Part shown: positions 26,301 through 38,300 of the stretch, one piece after another
How the letters are laid out: every line of letters starts with the position of its first letter
Position numbering within the stretch: the first letter of the stretch is position 1
Origin: Solen grandis
Taxonomy: Eukaryota; Mollusca; Bivalvia; Adapedonta; Solenidae
Direction of reading: 5' to 3'
DNA length: 64,000 nt
Assembly (NCBI GenBank): GCA_021229015.1
Contig: CM037777.1
Span: forward strand, 22,132,110 to 22,196,109
The notes under the pieces: generated by a model
Seen by the model: the letters and a program-made list of their open reading frames with translations, nothing else
Database searches by the model: none
What the model was told of the DNA's origin: nothing
Made by a program: the position numbers and the translations under genes

Positions 26301-29300
26301 TAATGGGTATTGACAAACGCAATACCTGTTTATATCTATAGCTAAAAATCATTTTTATTCAATGGCCATCTGTGGACAAGTTGCGTTAATATGTTAATTT
26401 ATATTTATTTGAATATCTTAATTAAATGAAATACATGCCTGCATTAATGACTGACCGGCTTGTAATCTGCCATTCGCGCGAGCTCGCTCTTCAATGCTCA
26501 TCGTTGACACAAATTCTTTTTGTCAGTCTATTTGTCAATATAGTGTGATGAATTTAAAAAGAAAATTGGTTTGAGCTTACTTCAATTTTCACGTGCAGTA
26601 TGGTGACATCGGTCCCGCTGCACGTGAAAGTAACAGTTCGTCATGGATGGATGATTCCAGTAAACCTGTATCGCAAATGATGCTAAACTGCATACCACAT
26701 GATATATGACGTCATTTTAAGTAACGTCTGAAGCATATTCAGCATCGATTCATAAAAGAAAACTGCTGTAAGTATTTTATTTCTTTATCAATTTTAATTG
26801 CATATAGCTTTTGCGAAGCGGAAAATTGTGCCCTACACATAAGTTCCAGTGATTATTTCCCAGATATACAGTTTTTCCTAACATTCTAGAAAACCTTTTG
26901 TTTGTTAACACGTAAAGACATCTGAAATAATGTTTTCCCGAATGATTGGAAATACTAAACATCTGACAAAAGAATCATTAGGACTCTTATGTAGCGCACT
27001 ATTTTCCGCGTTGAATGCGCTATATCCCATTAAAATTGGTGAAGAAATAAAATACTTACAGACAGCAGTTTTCTTTTTCGAATCGATGCAAAATATGCTT
27101 TACACGTAAGCTTATATTACCACGTGGTGTGGCCACACTGTATAAGTAAAAATTGATATATTGAGCCCTTTACACTGAGAAATAGACTTATTGTGTTACG
27201 TTAGAAGTGTGATTAAATGTATGTTTTCAGCGCATGCCATTGAAATCGCAAATCGTATGAAAGCTAAGTTTAAAATACTATACGAACAAGTCGGTATAAA
27301 AATCTTACACTACTCAGTATTTCTGATCTCTAAAGTAACTGTGTGAAGTAATAAAGGGGACTCTCATACCAGGATCATTCACATGTTTCAAAGTTCTGCT
27401 TTGATATAAAATCAAAGGACTGAAAGTTCTTATGTTGAGTTGATAAACTGGAACAGAAATGGAGAAAGTAAATTTGCTTGTAATTTAGAACTGTTTTATT
27501 AAATGGCTTTGAGGGCTGAACATATTTCAATGAACGCCATACAGTACATGTAATTTTAATTGCCATATACATATTAACAAAGGACATATTACATATCAGA
27601 GGTATCCATATATAGCGCGCCACTAGCTAACGTCACACTGTTTCATTTATAGTATTTTCATTGATAATTTTTCCGCTTACGCATTGTTGCAGAGTTAACG
27701 TTCGTTGTTTTTGACAATCAGCAAATCCCAAGATACTGATTTAATCAAGTCCAGACTCGACTAAAATTGAAAAAAAAAAAAACGTATATAATCTTACGAT
27801 AGCAAGATCGTAAATTTTGAACGGATTTAAAAAGTAGATAATGGCGATTACTAAAATGAAGCTTTTGACTGGCAAAAACGGTTAAGGATCATAAAATAAC
27901 TAAAATTGAAGGTCTCTGATTACCCGAATCAATGTTTTTTGTGAAGAGTCTAGACGTTGCGACTGTGAGGATGCGACGTTACAGGTATAAATACAATCTC
28001 TAAACTGCGTCAGGAAGTCGACTCTTTGGCTCAGTGGTTAGAGCATTGGACTTGCATGGCGGCGGACCAGGCTGGATCCTGGGCCGGGTCGGGTTTGTTA
28101 CACAGCTATGTTTGTATGGCCGCTTGTAATTAAATGCATGTACGTTAATGAAGTAATAGAACATATTGAGTGAAATCATTATTTAGAAGGAAAGAGCAAA
28201 GCGAGCGAGAGCCATCAAATTTTTCACTTTATGTTCTTACTTACTTAGGATATAACCTACATTTTGATTGGACGACATGCACGTCATGTGACATTCTTTA
28301 TGTGTAGTAATTTGAATGTGTGTGTCTGTTTCAATAAAGTGTTATTGCGCCTTATTTAAACTGGAAACACAATTTGGAGTCGGCGATCAGGATTTAATGA
28401 TTTTGAACAAGCAAACAGCTCCTAAAGACAGCTATGGAACATTTTAACACCTTACAGTTGAATTTACCTGAAAGTAAAACTTACGTATAATACTTGTAAA
28501 GGTGATGAAAAAATGGACTGAACATGTTAAAATTACACATGTTTAATATTATACAACTATGAACTGTGATTTTTAGAGCGAGTGGGAGAACGTGTATGTT
28601 TGTGTGTTTTGAAGATTTTCCTATTCTAAAACATGGCAAAATTTTACTGAGATAGAGCTAATTTAATCGTCGAAATATTAAAATGTGCATAAAAAATCGT
28701 TTGGTAAATTATCTCTTGTCTCCCCATTTACACACAATGATCACGTAAAAAAATAAAATATAGGTTATGCTCTAATAGTTATATAAAATATGAAATGCCC
28801 GCCTGTTTCTATGAATTGTAACGGCATCCTGTCATATTGCACCTAACTGTCCACTGTAGGTGCCCCTGTCCAAGAATAGCCTCAACTCTGACGACGTCTT
28901 CATCCTTGATGCTGGTACCACAGTCTGGCAGTATAATGGTAACAATGCCAGTCCTTTCGAGAAGGGCAGGGTACGTTCCACTACATCGGAAAAATATGAT
29001 CCTTATTGTCAATTTAACTTTGGATCCGAAAGTTTTCAAATTTTAAACATATTTCGTTTCTTCTGCTAAACTATCAATCCTGTGGTGTAATATATTACGA
29101 TATTCATCTATCGTCATGATCGTGATCGTTATTTTAAGTCATTATAATCTAACAGAAATATTAATATTTATATTGTTATTCATGTGAGGATCCAGCCATT
29201 TACCTCAGGGAGGGGGTGGGGGTGGGTGGTCAGCATATGAAAATTACCTTGCATAGCCAATCTCATTAAAATCATATCCTAATTTGCACTCCTCTACTAT

Positions 29301-32300
29301 CCGCGATAAGAATCTGACAACATCTCATTAGGGGTCACGTCAGATTGACCTTTTAAGTTAAGTTATTTATAAATATAAACAAGCGCTCGATTTAAAACCT
29401 ATTAAATATTGCGTTTCCGACTTCGGTAAAACATTTGCCACATGGTGAGAAAAATGTGCAGCTTGACCGGGGCTCGAACCCGAGTCCTCTTGCTTACAGG
29501 GCGAATGAGCTACCGCTCTACTGAATGTGCTACCCGGCCGCTTAGACATCTTTCTTATCCTATTGTGAGATTGATGCGATTACTTCCCCCTGATATACCG
29601 AACGATTCTGTAGCCCCCGATTTGATTGGCTTATACAAAGGTCAATCTGAGACGACCCTCTATACGATGTGGTCAGATCAAGTAAGCATACTGAATCTGA
29701 TTTAAATGAGATTGCATGTATAGCCAACTATGAAATTCTTAAATTCACCGGGTAGATGACATTTCTCAGGGCCATTCTATGGGAATTACCGTACATTGGG
29801 TAGGGCGTGCCTTCTCCTTATTTCTTCTTCTTTTAAGAATTTTGCAGATGGGGTCCAACAGTTTTTCCAGGGGGTGGGGGATAGGGTGTTCATTTCCACT
29901 TTACTCTTAGTATTTTAGCCAAATCCCAGGGGGTTATGACCCCAAACCACCCTCTGGATCCGCGCATGTTATTTTTGCATAATCACGTGACAAGAGATCA
30001 GGATCACGTGATACGGACTGTATGAATTATGAATGTATACATTGGCAGGCTATGGAGTTCCTGCAGAACATTGAAGGCGAGAGAGCCGGCAAGGCCAAGG
30101 GTGAGGTTGTTGACGAACACGGCATCTGTGCATCGGTAGGTGGTGCTTAATACTCGAGTAAAATGAAATTACATAACTTTTAGTCGCAGATTCTTTTTTA
30201 TTACTTTGGCATATAGGAGTCGGCCCGGTGATTTCTCCTTCTTTATTCTAGAAAAAGGGTCAAAACAGATTATCCCCAACCCTCAAAATTCGTTTTACTG
30301 AAACTTTGCAGCTTTAGAAAAACATGCCAGTAGTTTGATATCAAATTATTAATACGCTTCAGTTTATTAAATCTAAACACAAGGAGCATTTAAAGCTGTA
30401 AGTGTGAGTCAGTATTTCAGTACACTCCTCCCTACTCTGACCTCGGCACTGTTAATGTTTAAGATGAATTCGAGACTCAAGTTCATCTGAAAAAGTTAAG
30501 TCACATGAAATATAGTGAGTATAAACAAATCCTTGAAGATTGAATGAATTCATATGATGATTTTGACGTTGATATATTCGAAAACACCGTGTTCTTATTG
30601 ATCAATATTGCTATTAAAGTTTGTAACAGTCTTCATGTCTTTTTATGTATGCATATCCTTTTATGTATGTTCGTGTGTCTCTTCCTATACTATTATGTGT
30701 ATTATGTGTTTCTGCAGCACACGTTTTATTCCTATCCTATTGTGTGTGTTCGTGTGTCTCTTCCTATTCTTTTGTGTGTATTCGTGTGTTTCTCCAGCAC
30801 ACGTTCTATTCCTATTCTATTGTGTGTGTTCGTGTGATTCCAGCACAAGTTCTATTTCTGTCCTGTTGTGTTTTTTCATGTGTTTCTCCAGCACACATTC
30901 TATTCCTATCCTATTGTGTGTGTTCATTGTCTCTCCAGCACAAATTTATTTCTATCCTACTGTGTGTATTCGTGTGTCTCCAGCACAAATTGATTCTTAT
31001 CCTATTTTGTGTTTTCGTCTGTTTTCCAGCACAAATTCTATTCCTATCCTATTGTGTTTGTTCATTATCTCTCCAGCACAAATTTATTTCTGTCCTACTT
31101 TGTGTTCATTGTCTCTCCAACACAAATTTATTTCTATCCTGCTGTGTGTGTATTCGTGTGTCTCACCAGCACAAGTTCTATTCCTAATTTACTGTATGTG
31201 TTCATTTGTCTCTCCAGCACAAATTTATTTCTATCCTACTGCTTGTGTTTGTATGTTTCTCCAGCACAAGTTCTATTCCTATCCTATTGTGTGTGTTCAT
31301 TTGTCTCTCAAGTACAAATTTATTCCTATCCTATTGTGTGTGTTCATTTGTCTCTCCAGCACAAATTTATTTCTATCCTACTGTATGTGTTCGTGTGTCT
31401 CTCCAGCACAAATTGATTCCCATCTTACTGTGTTTATCACGTTTCTCCAGCACAAAGTTATTCCTATCCTACTATGTGTGTTCGTGTGTCTCTCAAGCAC
31501 AAGTTCTATTCTTATCCTGTTGTGTATTTTCGTGTGTCTCTAGCACAAGTTCTTTATCATGTTGTGTGTGTTCATGAGTCTCTCCAGCTATCCTATTGTG
31601 TGTGTGTGTTCGTGTGTTATTCCAGCACAAGTTCTTTTCTTACCTCTCTGGCGAGGATGTGGGTGGCGACGAAGAGGAAGTCGAACTCCCAACTGAGAAG
31701 AAGCTTCTCCGGTATGTAGTGACCTTGACCCTTAACCTGAGCTTAATCTTGCAGTGACATTGACTTCTCTCATATCCGCATGTTACTTTATTTCTAATAT
31801 ACCATAATGCCACAGTTAGTGACATGTAAGAAGGTCCAGTATAATACGACAGCAAGTTATATTTGTACTGTTTGCTGTCAACATTGACTTTGATTCAAAG
31901 GTAAAAACTTATCAAGCTAAAATGATTCTACTCGTACTGGTTAAGGATTTATCTCTCCTTACCTTGCCAATCACCCCTCGACCCCGCATGGACTCAAAGG
32001 AGTTTCTCTTTCTGAAGACCTTCCAGTGTCGTTCCCTCAACTTTTCATTTTTTTAGCATATTTGCAATAATTTAATATTTACACTTGTTTCATTTCATTT
32101 TAAATATGATATATGCATCAATATTTTGTCACTTTTCTCCTTTGCCTCGTCATTTACAAACTAGTACTTCATTGCAGGGTTTTATGAAAGCAATACATAC
32201 AGCTTATATATATCATATATTCATCGTTGTCTGCCCACATATTTAAGTTCTATGAATTCTCCAATATGCTCTTTTTCTTTCTGCTCTCCTCCTTTTGTTT

Positions 32301-35300
32301 CTTTACATTTCTCTCTCTCTATTCCCCCCTTGTTTGACCTCTGCTGAATCCTACATTAAGAGATTATCTCCAAAAGTGTAAGGAATTTGTTATTTATTCT
32401 GCAACTGCTTATATGTCTCTAAGTATTCTCAGATAATCAATCTTTTGAAAACTCAAGTGTTATCATTTGCAATATGTATTATAATTTATATTTATTATTA
32501 TTCATTTTTCAGTGTTCAGTGAGTATTACAATAGCAACATTACAATTGTATATGTATCTGACCACGTGACGTTTTTACGGCAATATTGCTTTATATATTC
32601 AATGCATTAGTATATTAGTGTTAGCTGTTTCGATCTACACAGATCACGTTATTTTCATATACGTGATCGTTTTTAAAAATGGAAAAATATATTTTGTCGA
32701 AAAGATATAAATTCCTTCGCTTGCAAGTTTCATATTTTATTTTGGATTCTGATTTATCTAAATTTACTTAAAGATAATATCAGTACGTTGACTCGAAGTA
32801 GCTAACAAGCTGGTGCACCTGAACAATTCCTACCTTTCATGCTTTGATATAAACTTAACTTGCAAGAAACAAGAGAGTATTTTTCGTGATAATTTTGGAG
32901 ATAAAATGCCCATACATTCTTTGGTATATTGAAATTGTTAACAGTAATTATCCTGACCTAAAATGTTGGTCTAATTATATGAAATGCACAAGCTTATTAT
33001 TTCAAAGCATGAAATGGTTAAAACTTGCCTGATACGTCATGTATGTACATTTTATTTTGCTTACAGTTTTATCAATTATTTGCTGTCAATATTGTTATCT
33101 AGCCACTAGTCTTAAGAGCTGAGAATATAGTAAATCACGCGTTCGGTGTCCATTCACACATATTGGCATACACCACGCTTGCACGCGTAACTCTAAAGAA
33201 AAGTAACCATCACACATTTCATTTGACAGGGATGATGTAGATGCAGTAATGACTTCGTGAACTAGGCCAAACTGCTATTGAAGCACAACTGACCTAGTAT
33301 TTGAAAACATAACTGAATTTACCTAAATGTGTATTTCGATTGACAATTCAGAGTGCTAAATAAACCAGTCCCAAATGTGTGTCCCACTCTATCATCTGTA
33401 CCATCAAAGTATTGTATTTTCATTCAACACTTTTAACACCGCATATGCTTTTTTTAGATGGGTCAAGAAAAACAGGGGGTAAAATTACTGGATGTGAATA
33501 TCATGACTTTTTTCAGTTTTTAAGCATAGACATAATTATATACGGTGTGTTTTAAGACTATCCCGTAGAAAGAGATTCCTATTTTTGTATCTCATGTAAG
33601 TTTCAGTTTTGCTGAGTATAGTTTTTGTTCTACCTGTAACGTATCACTGCCTTGATTTTCATCCATTCTTCTTGTTACTTTATTCTTACATGTAATTATT
33701 TCAATATTGTTTTATTTAAAGTCACAATAATGAACGATTAATGACTTATTGCACTAAGTGCTATTAATATTTTAGCTCACCTGAGAATATGATGTACTAT
33801 GATGATTGATGAATGACCGTCGTCCGTCCGTAGTTTACTGTCTAGCATCTTCATTTCTTAATTATCTTTAAACTATATGACAATGTTAATGGTCAAAATA
33901 ATGGTTAACCATTACCCAGTGACTTTATTTTTAAGCAACGCCCTTCAAAATCTGACCATATCTACATTTTACACGCTCGTCGACTGACGTTACGTAATAT
34001 GTATTTACCTGCAGGCGAACGGTGTCCACTGAAGTTGTCCGCTCTCTAACTTGAACAAACGGGAACCTATCTTTTCCAAGCTTGGTCACAATCTATATGG
34101 GCACAATATCTTGGTCAAATCGACAACCACCCAGAGTGTCCTAGGTGCTCCGGTCCCTCATTTGATAATAAAAAAATCACTGCGAAATGAACAGTGGCCT
34201 CTCTCTAACTCTAACAAAGATGAATCAATCTTTAACAAACTTGGTCAAAATAAGAATTTCCTTAAGATCTCAACCAAGTTTGATAACCAGCCAGAATGTC
34301 CAAGGCACTTGTTATGGTCCTTGAATTGATGAAAAATTGCAAAATTAACAGTTTCCTCATTCTAACTCTATTTTTTCCAAACTTGGTCACAATGTGAATG
34401 AGCACAATATCTCAACTAGGTTTGATAACCAGCCAAACTGCCTAGAAACCTCCAGAGTTATTGCCCTTGAATTATGAAAAATTTCAAAATTAAATATATA
34501 AGCTCTATTACACAGACAGACTTGAAACGATCTTTACCCAACTTTGTAACGATGTGTTTTGGTAGAGTATCTTGATCAACTTCGAAAACAAATCAGAAAT
34601 GTCCCTGACCTCAGAGTTACGACACTTGAATTGATAAAATTGCAGGACGGGCATATTTTGCAATAATCATCGCCCTTGTTGGTTTGTGGTATTGAATTAT
34701 CTTGCTGATTTCTATATGCATTATGTATTTAGTATAGCTGTGCTATGAGGTAGTAACTTGTGCAAGCATTATTCTCAGGTGAGCGTCTTCGGGGACATCT
34801 TGGTCCTCTTGTTTTTATGCACTGATATTAAATATTATAATTGTGTAAGTCAAAAATTTGAAAAGAATAAAATGTTGATTCTCCAGTGTAGGACATATCA
34901 TGACAAAATTGCACCATGCTTGATGACATCCTAACTTCCTAATTATAAATTGCAACTTCCTTGGTGATATCTTTCATCTCTCAACATTTTAGTGAAAAAA
35001 AAAGAAAAAAACAACAACAACAACAACAACAAAAACAACCAACTTTTATTAAACTTTATTTCCTCTATGAATTGACTTGCCCTGTGGTTGAAAGTTATTT
35101 ACTTTTAATTTCATACAGCCATCTCGCAGATAGCTTGCTTTCAACATAGCACGTTTTTAATGTTAAATACCATCTTTTGAAACACAAATTTCACATGAAA
35201 TGTTATGTGTTAAAATTTTAGAATGCAACAAATAAAACTTTTACATTCATGTAAATCGATGAAAAAGAAAAACAAGAAGTGAGATATGAAATACAATTTC

Positions 35301-38300
35301 ACATGAAAGTTGGAATACTTTAGCAAGGAAGAATTTTCCCCAAAAAAATATAGGTGGCGTTTTTGTTTGTTGTTTTTTTCTTGTAAATACTTCTCGCCAC
35401 CTTATTTTAAACAGACGCAGAAGTCTGATATTTTAGGTATAAGTTATGGTGATATTTCACTAATGCTTACATTAATTAAGAATTAATTAATCAATATTTA
35501 TATTCTGTTCAGATCTGTAAAACACAAAAGTGAATTTTCATAACGTTTAGTTACATATATATGTGAATGATACGCAACATAAATATGATACAGTTACGTG
35601 ATTTCAATCTAGTTCTACATTTTAAATATCAAATGACTCGGCATTAAAAAGCAACTCGCAAGTTTAATCCTAAACAATTAAAATATGCACCAGATTTCAG
35701 AAATCAGTTCTGCATTCCTATCTATAATTAAAGTAATGTGCCGCTCTATAACATGTATTGACAACTGTGGCAGGCGGTCCGACCCCGGGGTCACTATATG
35801 TCACTATATGTCACTATATGTCACTATATGTTATATATTCCCCCCCCCCCCCCATTTCTTTCCCTTGGATTATTACGCCACCTATGATATAATTTTAGCG
35901 ACCCAGTCCTTGGTGTAATATTCTTACATGTCAAATATCTGTAAAATTAAGATGAAAACACAAAACATTTTCTTAAAAAATAACGTTTGCAAAGGTAGAA
36001 TTTAGCACTTTACATTCGAAATATTGCAAACAAGCGATATGGAAGATGACTGTGAAAAGTAAACATTAAAGAAGTTTCAATGAACTCGTGAAAGTAAGTC
36101 GAAATAAAAGGAAATGGAGCTAAAATATAAAAAGAAAGAAAATGGAACCTTAAATCGCTGTGTTTTTACCATGTTAAGAGTTGAAAGATATCACCAAGCA
36201 ATTTTAATTAGGATGTAAAGGTGTCATCAAGTATTATGTAGTTTTGTCATGACATGTCCTCCATAATCTCCTTTTTATGTATTTTTATATATAAGTTTCA
36301 TTAGTTAAAGAAATAACGTAATGTTATCACCGAACTTCTTAATGGCAGTGAAATATGAATAAAGAAAGGATGATAACAAAGTGATAACATGAATATATGT
36401 GAAATATCAGAATTACATCTGTCATGGACATTTCAAAGAAAATATTGACCTCTGAATTTTTTTTATTTACTTTCCTTTTTACGATTTGTATTCCATAAAA
36501 TGCAAATAGCTTTCCATTTCAGTTTTGACCAGTATCTTATATTAATGTATTTTCTAATTGAATGGTTACCTCTGAAATGTATACAATTATCATGTTTACA
36601 GCGTGTCTGATGAGGACAAGTCTGCCGGTCCTGTGGAGGTGAAGTCAGGGTGTATCATGAAGGAGGACTTCGTCAGCGATGTAAGCTATTTATATTGTCT
36701 ATCTACATGCGCGGATCCAGAGGGGTTTCTGACAGTGTCATGTGTTAATATTTTTCCCGTTGAAATCTTACATCGAGAAGAGGGTGTTTCTGTTTCTTGA
36801 CCGGGTCCAAATACTGAAAATTAAAAATGAGGGTCCCACCATGAGTTTTCCTTACATCCGCAGTCTTACCAAGACATATATTTCCCTTAGATAGTATCTG
36901 CTGGTTCTGCGTATGTATCTTTCTATCAATCATTTAATCTATCTATCAATCAATCGGACGGTCGGTCGGTCAGCCACGTAGTCAGTCTCTCGTCGTTTCT
37001 TTTTTCTTTTAAGTTGACCTGAACACAACGTGCTCATGGTGAGCTATTAGGATCACCCTGCATCTGTCGTCGTGCATCGTCAACAGTTTGCTATAAACGA
37101 CATCTCTTCTGAAACCGCTGGAAAGAATTTGCTTAAACTTGACAGGGATAATCCTTGGGTGAACCTTCATAAAAGCTGCTAAAATAAACTTTATCCATGT
37201 AGAACTCTGGTTGCCATGGCAACGGAAAGAAAAAAATGTGAAAACTTAAAAAAACAACATCTCCTTCAAACTACTGGCCAGATTTAAAATCTTTTAGTTC
37301 AGATGCTCCTTTGGTAACCCTCTACCAAGACAGCTAAAATTATTTCAATCCGTAAAAAAACATGGCCGTAAGGGGCGGGGCTAATTTGCCTTATATGTAC
37401 AGTCAGGTGCAAAAGTATCAAAATGGTGATTTCGGCGGTCATCTTGGATTTATCTGTGATTTCTACTATTTCAACAAATAACTAGCATGCTAAAACTTTA
37501 AAAAAATCAACTGTTTTCTTACCTTAATACTTTGCCATGTATCCCTTTAGTCTGATTAATTATCACCTGAGTATTTAATTAAACATGTTCTGTATATAAC
37601 AAGTGGGAATGTCCATCCATATTTTCAGAATTTCATTACAAAGTTCTTCATTGCTGTTGATAACATGGTACCTGTACTGAAGTTTTTTTGTATGTATAAC
37701 AAATATTTTCAATAACATTGAGATCAGGTGATCATTCAGGCCAAGAAATAGTCAGCTGTATATTGTTTAACTTGTCAAGATCTGTGTAGTGTGGCATTAT
37801 CATCTTGAAATAAATGATGTTTATCAGGAAACGGGCCAGATGTAATCTTCAAGAATATCTCCGTATTTTTCTGAATTAATAGTTCCTGTCACTTTACTTA
37901 ATGTTCAACCTCCATGTCAGCAAATGCAACCCCATATTATCTCTGTCAGTCACAACTTTAGGCCTTTCGCTTCTTGGTTTGTTTTCTGTCTATTAACTGC
38001 ACAAAACTTTTTAACAATACTTGAAACAGATTTATAAGACAAATGTAATAACTTAGTAATGCCACACACCTTATGCCAACTCTTGTGTAAATACACAATG
38101 ACCTTTCTGACATCCTGTGTGATTTCACTTCCCTCCCTAACCATGTTTGATTGACACAGCAAAGAACATAAACACTCACACATTTCCAAAAGAAAATAAA
38201 TACAGTATACAATTATGACATCATCAAGTTTCTTTGACATCATATTTGGCCTTGAGAATGATACAATCATTAAAGAGAGACTAACACATTTTCAAAGTAC

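Noticed and set aside
30608..31543. A 311-codon forward open frame, the longest in the window
   Set aside because: It is produced by the stop-poor 43-49 bp minisatellite in gelsolin intron 9; long frames occur in all three forward phases, and the protein is a low-complexity Cys/Phe/Leu/Ser repeat.
34051..34329. 92-codon forward frame in gelsolin intron 10
   Set aside because: It lies wholly inside the AGCTCACCTGAG dispersed repeat and follows its internal periodicity.
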